Part shown: in pieces, positions 1 to 9,426 of the stretch
Position numbering within the stretch: position 1 is the stretch's first letter
How the letters are laid out: each line of letters opens with the position of its first letter
Origin: Gluconobacter sp. Dm-62
GTDB lineage: Bacteria; Pseudomonadota; Alphaproteobacteria; Acetobacterales; Acetobacteraceae
Reading direction: 5' to 3'
Length of the DNA: 64,000 bases
Assembly (NCBI RefSeq): GCF_018256155.1
Contig: NZ_JAERLY010000007.1
Span: 97,300-161,299 of the forward strand
The notes under the pieces: generated by a model
What the model saw: the letters and a program-made list of their open reading frames with translations, nothing else
Told to the model about the DNA's origin: nothing
The model's database searches: none
Made by a program: the position numbers and the translations under genes

Positions 1-63
1 TCTCACCTCCAACAACCCAGAGAACACTCAGCCCTTCACACGAATCGAGCACAGAGGATCATT

Positions 64-90
64 AAAACGAACGTCTGTGATCGTTTTTTT
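64..90 (+). terminator. Weak candidate intrinsic terminator at the left edge
   Basis: A 7-bp stem (AAAACGA at 64-70 pairing with TCGTTTT at 81-87) is followed by further T residues to position 90. It would end a plus-strand transcript coming from outside the window. The stem is AT-rich with a 10-nt loop, so strength is doubtful. Nothing else was recognised in bases 1-63. Confidence 0.35.
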
Positions 91-91
91 A

Positions 92-119
92 TTGACAATA
101 AATTTACAGAGTTTCTACG
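92..119 (+). promoter_or_regulatory. Candidate sigma-70 promoter of the first TonB receptor
   Basis: A perfect TTGACA (92-97) is followed 16 bases later by TCTACG (114-119), which matches only three of six positions of a -10 box. It lies about 60 bases upstream of the chosen start codon at 180. The -35 is convincing and the -10 is poor. Confidence 0.3.
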
Positions 120-179
120 GTGGATCTGTTCCGCACCCGATACGGAAACGCGGTCGCCTTCAGAATTTATGAGCTGCCC

Positions 180-2612
180 ATGACCAACACCAGCTTCCGG
201 ATTGCCCTCCTGTGTTCCACAATAGTGGCCTGCGCCACCAGCGCCCAAGCCAAAAACAAGACACATCCCGCGCATCGCCCGGTCGCTGCAGCCCATAAAA
301 TGGCACCGGTATCCACTACCACGCCTCATGCTGCCTCCCGTGCCGTGCACCACTCTGCTCCGTCCGCTCTTGAAGCACATGCTGACGAAAGCGTTCGCGT
401 TACAGGCGCATCCTATGGTGATGGCGTCAGCAATACGACACCGGGCGGCGGCCTGATGCCCGTTCAGACCGCACCACGCTCGCAAAGTGGCATCACCCGC
501 GATTACATCGCCAAGGTCAGCCCCACATCCAATGTGCAGGCCATGATCGGCAACCTGCCGGGCGTCGTGACATACAGTCAGGACCCCTTGGGCGTTACGG
601 GAGATTCCCTCAACATCCGCGGCATGAACGAAGAACAGATCGGCTACCTGTTCGAAGGCGTTCCGATTGCCGATCCGATCCGCTACGCCCCCTACACCGG
701 CACCATCGTTGATACCGAAAACCTTGGTTCAGTCACCGTTTCTCAGGGCTCTCCGGACGTTGATGCCCCGCTTTACAATGCGGTTGGCGGTCAGATCACG
801 ATGCAGGAGATTAACCCTGACCACAAAGCTGGCGGGTTTCTCTCCCTGACAGGCGGCACACATAGTACCAACAAGGAATTCCTGCGCCTTGAGACCGGCG
901 ATATCGGTCATTCCGGTATCCGTGGCTTCATCTCCTACTCCCATATGGGATGGAACAACTGGCGTGGACCAGGCGGCGGCACCAGACATCATACCGACGC
1001 CAAATTCATCAAGGAATGGGGAGAGGGCAACTCCGTTTCAGCGATCTTCGGCTACAATGCGACCAAATATACGGCCTATCTCGACCCCACGATGGCGAAG
1101 TGGAAGCAGTATGGGCGCAGCTATAACTATGATGGCCAGTACACACTCGGCGATGCCAATTACTACAAGCTGAATCCAACGATCAATAACGCCATGACGG
1201 TCATGGCGCCCTCACACTTCACCCTCACCCGTTCCCTGAAACTCAACGTCGCCCCGTATTACGTTCATATGTTCGGCCCATCGCTGTGGGGACAGAACAT
1301 CAGCAGCGCCAACAGCTATTTCGGGACGGGCCCGGCAGGAAACCTCAACCTGTCGAACCTGACATCCGACGGAATGGCAACCACGCAGGCCGTTGATCCC
1401 TGGAACCAGAAATCCTCCGGCCTCAACGCATCGCTTGTATGGAGCACGAAGTACAACACGCTGACCTTCGGTTACTGGTATGCCTACACCCAGCACGAAG
1501 AAATGGCGAACTACATCCAGACGGATGCACAGGGAAATTCGATCTCCGGCTTTAATAATGATCCGATCCGTGTTGCTGATGGCCGGATCCTGACCCCCTG
1601 GGACCTGAACTTCAAACAGCAGTCCAATACCCTGTATCTCGCAGATACGGTCCATCTTCTGAATGATCGCCTTCAGATCACAGGCGGACTGAAGACGACA
1701 ATGCTGTCTCGACAGGGCACCAATCTCGTCCCGGGGGCCGATCCCTACAAGAACATCAAAAACTACTTCGAACCGATGCCCCAGTTCTATGCGTCCTATA
1801 AGTTAACCGAGCACGATCAGGTTTATATCAACGGCACCACCGCCTTCCGTGCTCCCGGTTCGGTCGAGGTCTATTCCCAGCTTTTCGATCCGTCATCAAA
1901 CAAGGCCGTCGAACAGCCCGGAAACCTCAAGCCTGAATATTCCATCGGTGAAGAAATCGGCTACCGTCATCACGGCTTCTATAATGCTGCGATCTCGTTC
2001 TTCAACTACAACATTACAAACCATCAGGTGACGTCCTACGGCTACCTGCCCGGGACCAACAACCTTGTTTCCGAACCTTTGAATGTCGGTGGCGAAACGG
2101 CCCGTGGCGTTCAGGCTGAATTTGCCCTGGGCAACTGGCATCACTTCAGCCCCTATCTGTCCGGGCAATATCTGCACGCAACGATCGACAACAACTACAA
2201 TGCAGGCAGCGACTATCTGCCAACCGCAGGCAAGAAAGCTCCAAGCTCTCCCAAGTTTACGGGCTCGATCGGGCTACGGTATGACGATGGTCATTTCTTC
2301 GGGAATTTCGCGCTCCGCTACGTCGACACACAGTACACAACCTTTATGAACGACGAATCCCTGCACTCGTATGTCACATCCAACATGACGCTCGGATATC
2401 GCATGAAGCAGTTCGGACCGGCCAAGCACCCGACCCTTCAGCTGAACCTCGTCAATCTGGGTGATAATAACTATCTGTCCGGCGCCTCAAGTGCGACAGG
2501 CGCAGCAAAAGCCACCAAGGGTATTTACGGAAACACCATTAAAGGCACCAGCCCTGTCTACATCGTCGGTGGCGGGTTTGCCGCACTGGTATCGGTCTCG
2601 ACTGGATTTTAA
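180..2612 (+). CDS. TonB-dependent outer-membrane receptor (paralogue 1)
   Basis: 810-residue outer-membrane receptor, expected to import a ligand using TonB/ExbBD energy. I chose the ATG at 180 rather than the GTG at 120 because it begins directly with a signal peptide (residues 1 to about 24, ending ATSAQA). A low-complexity His/Ala/Ser linker follows, then a plug domain (about 75-210, with NIRGMNEEQIGYLFEG) and a beta-barrel ending in an aromatic residue (STGF). The C-terminal motifs [13 protein letters not shown] and LNLVNLGDN recur in the receptors at 12.4 and 32.2 kb, so the three form one paralogous subfamily. It lies beside hutI/hutF, so a histidine- or urocanate-related ligand is possible but unproven. 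No siderophore-biosynthesis gene is near. Confidence 0.9.
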   Translation: MTNTSFRIALLCSTIVACATSAQAKNKTHPAHRPVAAAHKMAPVSTTTPHAASRAVHHSAPSALEAHADESVRVTGASYGDGVSNTTPGGGLMPVQTAPRSQSGITRDYIAKVSPTSNVQAMIGNLPGVVTYSQDPLGVTGDSLNIRGMNEEQIGYLFEGVPIADPIRYAPYTGTIVDTENLGSVTVSQGSPDVDAPLYNAVGGQITMQEINPDHKAGGFLSLTGGTHSTNKEFLRLETGDIGHSGIRGFISYSHMGWNNWRGPGGGTRHHTDAKFIKEWGEGNSVSAIFGYNATKYTAYLDPTMAKWKQYGRSYNYDGQYTLGDANYYKLNPTINNAMTVMAPSHFTLTRSLKLNVAPYYVHMFGPSLWGQNISSANSYFGTGPAGNLNLSNLTSDGMATTQAVDPWNQKSSGLNASLVWSTKYNTLTFGYWYAYTQHEEMANYIQTDAQGNSISGFNNDPIRVADGRILTPWDLNFKQQSNTLYLADTVHLLNDRLQITGGLKTTMLSRQGTNLVPGADPYKNIKNYFEPMPQFYASYKLTEHDQVYINGTTAFRAPGSVEVYSQLFDPSSNKAVEQPGNLKPEYSIGEEIGYRHHGFYNAAISFFNYNITNHQVTSYGYLPGTNNLVSEPLNVGGETARGVQAEFALGNWHHFSPYLSGQYLHATIDNNYNAGSDYLPTAGKKAPSSPKFTGSIGLRYDDGHFFGNFALRYVDTQYTTFMNDESLHSYVTSNMTLGYRMKQFGPAKHPTLQLNLVNLGDNNYLSGASSATGAAKATKGIYGNTIKGTSPVYIVGGGFAALVSVSTGF

Positions 2613-2816
2613 AGTTCCATTCTCAGACCGACTGAAACCGGGAGCCGAGTGATTGCAGGAATACCTGCTTCACCTGGCAACCGGCACTGACGCTCTACCA
2701 GTAAGCGCCCTGCAGCTCTCTTCTCTGGCCCCGGGCCTGACCGTTAGGCTGACAAAATATGCACGATGGCTGCCCGCAACAGCGTTCTGGAGCAGGCCCA
2801 TCGACCATCATATGAC

Positions 2817-4052
2817 CTAAACTTCCGAGCATACTCCATTATAAACACGGCAGACGGGCCGGATGCCGCCTATCCAGTAAGACAGCTCGGGCGGACCTGT
2901 AATATCCCACAAAGCCAGATCGGCCCGCATTCCCTCACGCAGCATCCCGACTTCACGCTCAAGCCCCAGAGCCCTCGCCCCCACGGACGTGACCGCCCGG
3001 AAACTCTCCTCGGGTGTCAGACGAAAAAGCGTGCATCCCATATTCATAACGGCAGTCAGCCCCAGAACCGGGGATGTTCCGGGATTGCAGTCCGTGGCGA
3101 GCCCGATATCGACCTTGTGCCTGCGCAGCAATTCAACGGGCGGAACCTGCTTTTCCCGTATGAAGTAAAATGCCCCCGGCAGCAGCATCGCAACCGTCTT
3201 CTGGCGCCCCATACTGACGACGGCCTCTTCATCCGCATATTCGAGATGATCGGCTGACAGCCCATTATAACGCGTCGCCAGAACAGCCCCCCCACCCAGA
3301 GAAAGCTGCTCCGCATGAATACGCACTGGAAGTCCAAGCTTCCGTGCGGCTTCAAAAAGGATTTCCGTCTGGGCAGGCGAAAAGGCAATGGTTTCGCAAA
3401 AGGCGTCCACACTATCGATCAGCTTCTCAGCGTGAAGCGCCGGCAAAACCTCATCAATCAGAAATGCCAGATAGGCATCAGCACGGCCCTGATATTCAGG
3501 CGGCACAGCATGAGCGCCCAGAAATGTCTTATGGACACGGATCGGCAGCGTCTCACCGATGGCTCGCGCGACCCGCAACTGTTTCAGTTCATCCGCGAGC
3601 GTCAGACCATACCCTGATTTCACTTCCAGCGAGGTCGTCCCCTCCTGGATCATTGTCTTGACCCGCCTCAGAGAGACGTCCAGCAACTCATGCTCCGAGG
3701 CCGCACGTGTTGCTGTCACCGTGGAAAGTATGCCGCCGCCTTTGCGGGCAATGTCTTCATAAGACACGCCGTTCAGGCGCTGCGCGAATTCATGACTGCG
3801 ATCGCCCGCAAAAACCACATGCGTATGGGCATCGATCAGCCCCGGTGTCAGCCATCCGCCACGGCCATCCTCGATCCTGCCGGCTAGACTTTCCGGCGTC
3901 CCGGGCAGATCTGCTTCTGCCCCGACCCAGCAGATCATGCCATCCCGGATTCCCACGGCCCCGTTACGGAGACATCCATACCCATCCTCAGGTGTGATGA
4001 GAGTGTCATCGCCTGTCGCAAGATGGACATTGAGCCAAAGGGTATCCCACAT
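2817..4052 (-). CDS. hutI: Imidazolonepropionase HutI
   Basis: 411-residue cytoplasmic metal-dependent amidohydrolase that opens 4-imidazolone-5-propionate to N-formimino-glutamate (third step of histidine degradation). Visible signatures are the metal-binding HTH in [15 protein letters not shown] (about 73-87), the Glu/His segments [11 protein letters not shown] and SADHLEYAD, and the metal Asp in [12 protein letters not shown]. Length matches the family (about 405). A GGAG sequence 7 nt before the ATG at 4052 supports the start. It is transcribed away from hutF, with a palindromic HutC-type operator in the 133-bp divergent spacer. Confidence 0.96.
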   Translation of the reverse strand: MWDTLWLNVHLATGDDTLITPEDGYGCLRNGAVGIRDGMICWVGAEADLPGTPESLAGRIEDGRGGWLTPGLIDAHTHVVFAGDRSHEFAQRLNGVSYEDIARKGGGILSTVTATRAASEHELLDVSLRRVKTMIQEGTTSLEVKSGYGLTLADELKQLRVARAIGETLPIRVHKTFLGAHAVPPEYQGRADAYLAFLIDEVLPALHAEKLIDSVDAFCETIAFSPAQTEILFEAARKLGLPVRIHAEQLSLGGGAVLATRYNGLSADHLEYADEEAVVSMGRQKTVAMLLPGAFYFIREKQVPPVELLRRHKVDIGLATDCNPGTSPVLGLTAVMNMGCTLFRLTPEESFRAVTSVGARALGLEREVGMLREGMRADLALWDITGPPELSYWIGGIRPVCRVYNGVCSEV

Positions 4053-4085
4053 GGTTCTTCTCCGTATTGTTCCGCCTACGGTGAT

Positions 4086-4101
4086 ATATGTATATACATA
4101 T
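4086..4101. promoter_or_regulatory. Predicted HutC operator between hutI and hutF
   Basis: Perfect 16-bp palindrome ATATGTATATACATAT, containing the core TGTATATACA (4089-4098). It sits in the middle of the divergent hutI-hutF spacer. HutC-subfamily GntR regulators bind palindromes with GT/AC arms and a TATA-like centre, and related sites occur upstream of hutC, hutH and the 15.2-kb pair in this window. Repression of both genes, relieved by urocanate, is the inference. Confidence 0.65.
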
Positions 4102-4185
4102 CAGTCAATCCCATTATGATCCTTTCCGGAGAACAGGAGGCGCTTTCACCAAAGGCTTCCGTGCCGTGCAACCTGGAATTTCGTG

Positions 4186-5556
4186 ATGACCGAATTGTTT
4201 GCAAAACAGGCCCTTCTTCCAGACGGATGGCGCCGCAATGTCCGAATCACCGTAGCGAAAGACGGGACTTTTTCATCCATTATCCCTGACAGCGCCTTCA
4301 GCGCAGACATGCAGCGTTACGACGTGGTGATCCCAACCCAGATCAGCCTCCATTCGCATGCCTTCCAGCGCGCCATGGGCGGCCTCGCTGAAAGGAAACA
4401 GAACCCGGACGACACGTTCTGGACATGGCGCACGCGCATGTATCAGCTCGCACATCGCATTTCGCCCGAACAGATGCAGGACGTAGCCGCATTCCTGTAT
4501 ATGCAAATGCTGAAAGCCGGCTATTCCCAGGTTGCCGAGTTCCACTACCTCCATAACGCGGTGGACGGACGTCCCTATGCGTCCCCGGCCGAAATGTCCT
4601 CCCGCCTCGCCGCCGCAGCCACGGATGCAGGCATCGGGATTACACTGCTGCCGACCCTCTATGCCCGAGGCGGATTTGACGGCAGCCCCCTGAATGAAGC
4701 CCAGAAGCGTTTCTCCAGCACCTCTGAGACGATCGCCGACATTCTTTCGGACCTTCAGGCCGAGTGGCACGGCTCACAGCTGGTCAGAACAGGCATTGGG
4801 CTGCATTCGCTAAGAGCGGTAGACATCCAAAGTGTCTCACCTCTCCTGCAGGCCGCAGGGCCAGGCGCACCAATCCATATCCACATTGCCGAACAGCAGC
4901 GTGAGGTGGACACATGCCTGTCCATCACGGGACAGCGCCCCGTAGATCACCTGATGAGCCATGCTTCCATCGATGCCCGCTGGTGTCTGGTTCACGCTAC
5001 GCATCTCTCAGACGACGAAGTCACCGCCATCGCGCGCTCCACAGCCGTGGCAGGGCTCTGCCCGATTACCGAAGCCAATCTTGGCGATGGGATCTTCCCG
5101 TTCGAAGCCTATGTTGCCCAGGGTGGCCGCTTCGGCATCGGCAGCGACAGCAACGTCCTGCTCAGCCCGTGGGAAGAGCTGCGCCTGCTGGAATATGGCC
5201 TGCGCCTGCAACGCCAGAAACGCTGCATCGCCCTGCCCCCGGGCCAGAAAGGATCAATCGGCGCCTGGCTGTATCATCAGTGCCTTGCCGGAGGCGCACA
5301 GGCCTGTGGCGTATCCCTTGATGGCCTGCGTCCAGGCGCCCGCGCAGATCTCTGCGTCATCGACGAGCAGGCATTGTCCCTGCCGGACCTGCAGGAAGAC
5401 GACATTCTCGATTCAGCCATTTTCGCCACCTCACATCCCCCGGTCCGCCACGTCATGTGCGCCGGACAATGGCGCATCACCGACGGCCACCATGCCGACG
5501 AAGTGCGGCTGACACAGGCTTTCCACGCAACACTGCGCACCCTGATGGCTGCCTGA
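4186..5556 (+). CDS. hutF: Formimidoylglutamate deiminase HutF
   Basis: 456-residue amidohydrolase that converts N-formimino-L-glutamate to N-formyl-L-glutamate and ammonia, the branch used with HutG in five-step histidine degradation. Characteristic motifs are SLHSHAFQRAMGG (about 54-66, metal HxH), HIHIAEQQREVD, LVHATHLSDDE and GSDSNVLLSPWEELR. The ATG at 4186 was preferred to the overlapping GTG at 4183. hutG follows 18 bp downstream, so the two are probably cotranscribed from the promoter controlled by the 4086 palindrome. Confidence 0.95.
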   Translation: MTELFAKQALLPDGWRRNVRITVAKDGTFSSIIPDSAFSADMQRYDVVIPTQISLHSHAFQRAMGGLAERKQNPDDTFWTWRTRMYQLAHRISPEQMQDVAAFLYMQMLKAGYSQVAEFHYLHNAVDGRPYASPAEMSSRLAAAATDAGIGITLLPTLYARGGFDGSPLNEAQKRFSSTSETIADILSDLQAEWHGSQLVRTGIGLHSLRAVDIQSVSPLLQAAGPGAPIHIHIAEQQREVDTCLSITGQRPVDHLMSHASIDARWCLVHATHLSDDEVTAIARSTAVAGLCPITEANLGDGIFPFEAYVAQGGRFGIGSDSNVLLSPWEELRLLEYGLRLQRQKRCIALPPGQKGSIGAWLYHQCLAGGAQACGVSLDGLRPGARADLCVIDEQALSLPDLQEDDILDSAIFATSHPPVRHVMCAGQWRITDGHHADEVRLTQAFHATLRTLMAA

Positions 5557-5574
5557 TATTTTCGGACCAGAACC

Positions 5575-6381
5575 ATGACGAACATATTCTCCTTTACCTC
5601 CGGCACCCTCCCGATCCTGGTCACAATCCCCCATGCGGGTGACCGTCTAGCGCCCGGCATGGACGAGCGCATGACCCCACGCGGCAGAAGACTGCCCGAT
5701 ACCGACTGGTACATGGAGCACCTGTATGCCTTCGCCCTTTCAAAGGGGATCGGTATCCTGCGTGCGAATTTCTCCCGCTATGTCGTTGACCTGAACCGCG
5801 GCCGGGATGACGCCGCCCTGTACGCCGGCCGGCCAAGCACCGGTCTGGTGCCCCTGCTGGGGTTCGATGGCCAGCCCATCTATCTGGAAGGGCAAGAGCC
5901 GGATGCAGCAGAGATCGCCGAACGGACGGAGCGCTACTGGAAGCCCTATCACGACGCCGTACAGGCTGAACTGAACCGCCTGAAAGAACAGTTTGGATGG
6001 GCCATTCTGTGGGACGCCCATTCCATCTGTTCGGAAATTCCCAGACTGTTTGAAGGACGCCTCCCGGACCTGAATTTCGGCACCAACAGCGGCCAGTCCT
6101 GCGCCCCGGCTCTGGCCGAAACAATCATGGCCCGTGCAGAAACACTGCCGTCCTACACCCATGTCCGGGATGGCCGCTTCAAAGGCGGTTACACGACCCG
6201 TCACTATGGCCAACCCGCTTCTGACATCCACGCCATTCAGCTGGAAATCGCACAATCCACCTATCTGGCTTCCGAACGTGATCCGTGGCCGATCAATCTT
6301 CAGACCGCCGCGCATCTCTCCACGGCGATCGAACAACTGCTTGATGCCGCTACCGACTGGCGCCCTGCTTCCAAGTTTTGA
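5575..6381 (+). CDS. hutG: N-formylglutamate deformylase HutG
   Basis: 268-residue N-formylglutamate amidohydrolase, releasing L-glutamate and formate in the last step of the pathway. Motifs of the family are visible: TIPHAGDRL near residue 18, DTDWYMEHLY, VVDLNRGRDD, and DAHSICSEIPRLF with the metal-binding DAHS. Starts 18 bp after hutF and ends 12 bp before the convergent hutD. No intrinsic terminator is visible in that gap. Confidence 0.95.
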   Translation: MTNIFSFTSGTLPILVTIPHAGDRLAPGMDERMTPRGRRLPDTDWYMEHLYAFALSKGIGILRANFSRYVVDLNRGRDDAALYAGRPSTGLVPLLGFDGQPIYLEGQEPDAAEIAERTERYWKPYHDAVQAELNRLKEQFGWAILWDAHSICSEIPRLFEGRLPDLNFGTNSGQSCAPALAETIMARAETLPSYTHVRDGRFKGGYTTRHYGQPASDIHAIQLEIAQSTYLASERDPWPINLQTAAHLSTAIEQLLDAATDWRPASKF

Positions 6382-6393
6382 GCGCCAGCATGA

Positions 6394-6984
6394 TTAATCG
6401 GGGATGACGAGATACAGAAGAGCATCATCCCCGACTTCTGATCTGAGAATTCCGCCCACCTCATCGGGCAAAACAAGAACTTCCCTTTCCCGACAGATCC
6501 GCACCTGTCCGGTAGCGCTTGCGAACCTCCACCGCCCCCGCACACTGACAAACGCGGCACCGCAGGGCACATCGAAATCCTGATCATCCGCTGCCGTGAA
6601 GGCCATCAGCCGACCGGCATGCGAAAATGGATGCATCAGGTTCACCACCTGCACAGGACCATCCACAAGGACAGCATCAACACCGAGCTCTCCGGAAAAC
6701 GTGACGATTTCGCCAGCCCGAACAACCTCCCGCTCCGTACCATCGGAAAGGAGAAGCCGCACACCACGCCCCTTCAACAAGGCAATATGCCGCATAATCC
6801 CCGGAAAGCGCGAGAATGCGCCGTCCCGCGTGATATCCGCTACGCTCAGGCGCCAGCCCTCATGACTGGCGATGACTCTGGTCAGCCCACCACCGTTTCG
6901 CCAAGGCTGTGACGGAACACCGTCAACAGGTTGCGGCATACGGTTCAGCGGGAAAAGATTGTCATTTTCCGGATCCGGCTTCAT
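6394..6984 (-). CDS. hutD: HutD family protein
   Basis: 196-residue cupin-like protein of the HutD family, recognised by PWRNGGGLTRVIA near the N-terminus, WRLSVADITRDGAFSRFPG, and the bicupin-type beta-rich remainder. In pseudomonads HutD is a small conserved protein needed for full fitness on histidine and is thought to moderate hut expression; its biochemical role is unsettled. It is divergent from hutC with a TGTA-N2-TACA site between them, so it probably belongs to the HutC regulon. Confidence 0.88.
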   Translation of the reverse strand: MKPDPENDNLFPLNRMPQPVDGVPSQPWRNGGGLTRVIASHEGWRLSVADITRDGAFSRFPGIMRHIALLKGRGVRLLLSDGTEREVVRAGEIVTFSGELGVDAVLVDGPVQVVNLMHPFSHAGRLMAFTAADDQDFDVPCGAAFVSVRGRWRFASATGQVRICREREVLVLPDEVGGILRSEVGDDALLYLVIPD

Positions 6985-7018
6985 ATGGTCCTACGCCTGC
7001 TTAGGGGTGTGTATCATA

Positions 7019-7028
7019 TGTAAGTACA
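7019..7028. promoter_or_regulatory. Predicted HutC operator between hutD and hutC
   Basis: TGTAAGTACA consists of TGTA and TACA half sites with a 2-nt spacer, the same layout as the 4089 and 7902 sites. It lies 34 bp upstream of the hutD start and 79 bp upstream of the hutC start, which fits autoregulation of hutC together with hutD. Confidence 0.5.
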
Positions 7029-7107
7029 ACAACCCGGCAGGATCAAACATGATCTCCCGTCTTCAGGTGGCAGATCAGTCCTCAAGAGAAGAAAAGGCAG
7101 GGGAGAC

Positions 7108-7833
7108 GTGTCGCAGATCCTGGACAAGACGAAGACGGTTGCACGCTACGAACAGGTGAAGGCGTTCATCATTGAACGCATCGACTGTGGAGAGTGGAAG
7201 GTCGGCCATCGGCTGCCATCAGAACATGAGTTCGTCGAACAGCTCGGCGTCTCGCGGATGACAATTCATCGGGCGCTACGTGAACTGACGGCCGACGGCA
7301 TTGTCCGCCGCGCCCAAGGGGTTGGAACATTCGTCGCCCAGCCCGCAAAACGCGTCGAGCTTCTGGAAATCCGCGATATCATTGACGACATCGTCGCCAG
7401 CGGCCACCAGCATCGTGCTGAAGTCATTGCCATCGAGACCGTCCGCGCCGACAGCGATCTTGCAACCGCATTCGAGCAACGCCCCGGCGCGCGCCTGTTC
7501 CGCTCCCTGATCGTCCATTACGAGGACGACCTGCCACTTCAGCTGGAAGAGCGGTATGTCTCGCCGCATTTTGCGCCGGATTATCTGGAGCAGGACTTCA
7601 CCCGTATCAATCCTCACCGCCACCTGTACGGCATCGCCGGCCCGGAAGAGATCGAGCATGTCGTGTTCGCGGTAACCCCGCCCCAGCACATCTGCGACCT
7701 TCTCCAACTCCAAAAGCCCGAAGCCTGTCTGCAACTGATGCGCCGGACCTGGGTCGAAGGCCGGGTCGTCATGAAGGGCATCTTCACATATTCGGGCAAC
7801 CGCTACAGTTTCGGCGGACGTTACCGGCCCTGA
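7108..7833 (+). CDS. hutC: Histidine utilization repressor HutC (GntR family)
   Basis: 241-residue GntR-family regulator of the HutC subfamily. Residues about 10-75 form the winged helix-turn-helix (GHRLPSEHEFVEQLGVSRM, then ALRELTADGIVRRAQGVGTFV). Residues about 95-240 are the UTRA effector domain, ending in the family-typical GRVVMKGIFTYSGNRYSFGGRY. Established relatives repress hut genes and release DNA when bound to urocanate. The start is GTG at 7108, preceded by GGGGAGA. It is followed by hutH 93 bp downstream. Confidence 0.95.
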   Translation: MSQILDKTKTVARYEQVKAFIIERIDCGEWKVGHRLPSEHEFVEQLGVSRMTIHRALRELTADGIVRRAQGVGTFVAQPAKRVELLEIRDIIDDIVASGHQHRAEVIAIETVRADSDLATAFEQRPGARLFRSLIVHYEDDLPLQLEERYVSPHFAPDYLEQDFTRINPHRHLYGIAGPEEIEHVVFAVTPPQHICDLLQLQKPEACLQLMRRTWVEGRVVMKGIFTYSGNRYSFGGRYRP

Positions 7834-7901
7834 AAAACAGTTCCGGATCGGCTGCTGCGGTGGATTGACGGCCGCAACACAGGGCATTTAAGGTTTCTTA
7901 T

Positions 7902-7911
7902 TGTATAGACA
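7902..7911. promoter_or_regulatory. Predicted HutC operator upstream of hutH
   Basis: TGTATAGACA, within the palindrome TTGTATAGACAA, ends 15 bp before the hutH GTG start and would overlap the 5' untranslated region. The identical 10-mer occurs at 15203-15212 in front of the redoxin-hydroxylase gene. Confidence 0.6.
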
Positions 7912-7926
7912 ACCAAGAGTGCCTTC

Positions 7927-9417
7927 GTGACCGAACTCCTGCTCGATCAGCCGCTTTCTCCGCAGGACATCTGCGACATTGCACGAAACCGAAAAAAGCT
8001 CCGGCTCTCTGAAGCATCACGAAAGCGGCTTGAGGACGCGCACAGACGCCTGCGCATCCTGGTGGAGGGAGAAGCGGCCGCCTACGGTCTCAATACGGGT
8101 GTTGGCGGCCTCTCCGACATCCTGATCACTCCGGAAAAACAGTCCACCCTGTCCCGCAAAATTCTGTTCAGCCATGCCACCGGCATTGGGCAACCGCTCA
8201 GCGCCGAAGCAACACGCGCCATCATGGCCTGCGCCGTCAATGAATATTGTCTGGGCTATTCAGGCCTGCGCGCAGAAATCGTCGATCGCCTTGTTGCACT
8301 TCTGAATTACGACTGCCTTCCGATCGTCCCACGAGATGGCTCAGTCGGATATCTCACCCATATGGCCCATATTTCCCTGACCCTGATCGGGTACGGAACT
8401 CTGAAGGTGGACAACACGGAACAGCCCGCCGCGGAAGTTCTCAAGCGGCTCGGTTTCGAACCCTTGGTTCTGGAAGCAAAAGAAGGCCTGTGTCTGGTCA
8501 ACGGCCTGTCCTGCGCCACCGGAATTGCCAGCCTCGTCACCGAAGAGGCCACCACCTGTCTGCAGTGGGCGGACCGGATCGCCGCCGCAACCTTTGACGT
8601 CCTTGGAGGACAGCAGCGTGCATTCGATCCTCGATCAGCCAGACTGCGCACCATGCCCGGCCATCAGACCGTATCGCACGCCCTCAACAGGGACCTGGCA
8701 GGCTCGGCACGGATAGCGAAGTCTCAGGGCCAGCGAACGCAGGATGCCCTGAGCCTGCGCGCCATTCCCCATATTCACGGATCTGTTCACGATGCGCTCG
8801 CCAGTATCCGCCAGACCATCACACAGGAATTGGCCAGCCTGTCCGACAACCCTGCCATTCTCGAAGACGAAACAGGCATCGGCGCCTTTTCCGAAGCCCA
8901 TGCGGTAGGTGCGAGCATCGCACGAGTCATGGACGAGGCCTCCATCGCGCTGGCCTCTCTGGGCGCAATTTCCGAACGGCGTCTGGACCGCATGGTCAAT
9001 CCTTTGACCAGCCCGTTCCCGGCCTTCCTGTCGAGCGATTCCGGAACCGGAAGCGGCTTCATGATCGCCCAGTACACGGCCGCCTCACTTGTCAGCGCCA
9101 ACCGCCGCAATGCCTTACCAGCCAGTCTGGACGGCGGCGTTACCTCAGGGCTTCAGGAAGATATTCTGGTGCATGCAACACCCGCCGCCCTCAAGGCGCG
9201 CGACGTTGTCACCAATACACGTTCCATTCTCGCCATCGAACTGCTGGCCCTCTGTCAGGCCAGGGATCTCGCAGACCTCACTCAGGAAGTCGCCCCTCAT
9301 ACACGGGCTCTCTACAACAGCGTGCGGGGCATCATCCCCCTCTATGAAGAAGACCATCCTCTGGCGGCCGATATCGCCCGTCTCGAAGTCCTGATGCAGG
9401 AAGGCCCCTCCCCCTGA
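7927..9417 (+). CDS. hutH: Histidine ammonia-lyase family protein HutH, lacking the MIO triad
   Basis: 496 residues, the usual length for histidine ammonia-lyase, which deaminates L-histidine to urocanate. Family features present: AAYGLNTGVGGLSD (equivalent of the active-site Tyr53 segment), FSHATGIGQPL, LVNGLSCATG and ISERRLDRMVNP. However the segment that should read GSVG-ASG-D-L reads GSVG-YLT-H-M: residues 142-144 are Tyr-Leu-Thr where Ala-Ser-Gly normally cyclises to the MIO electrophile. I checked this on the DNA (8341-8370) and no frameshift is involved. The RCxPQ-like segment is also divergent (RAIPHIHGS). It is the only family member in the window and sits in an otherwise complete hut set, so it may be an MIO-independent or altered-specificity member, or inactive. 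GTG start at 7927, with AAGAGTG just upstream. Confidence 0.85.
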   Translation: MTELLLDQPLSPQDICDIARNRKKLRLSEASRKRLEDAHRRLRILVEGEAAAYGLNTGVGGLSDILITPEKQSTLSRKILFSHATGIGQPLSAEATRAIMACAVNEYCLGYSGLRAEIVDRLVALLNYDCLPIVPRDGSVGYLTHMAHISLTLIGYGTLKVDNTEQPAAEVLKRLGFEPLVLEAKEGLCLVNGLSCATGIASLVTEEATTCLQWADRIAAATFDVLGGQQRAFDPRSARLRTMPGHQTVSHALNRDLAGSARIAKSQGQRTQDALSLRAIPHIHGSVHDALASIRQTITQELASLSDNPAILEDETGIGAFSEAHAVGASIARVMDEASIALASLGAISERRLDRMVNPLTSPFPAFLSSDSGTGSGFMIAQYTAASLVSANRRNALPASLDGGVTSGLQEDILVHATPAALKARDVVTNTRSILAIELLALCQARDLADLTQEVAPHTRALYNSVRGIIPLYEEDHPLAADIARLEVLMQEGPSP

Positions 9418-9426
9418 CGCGAGAAG

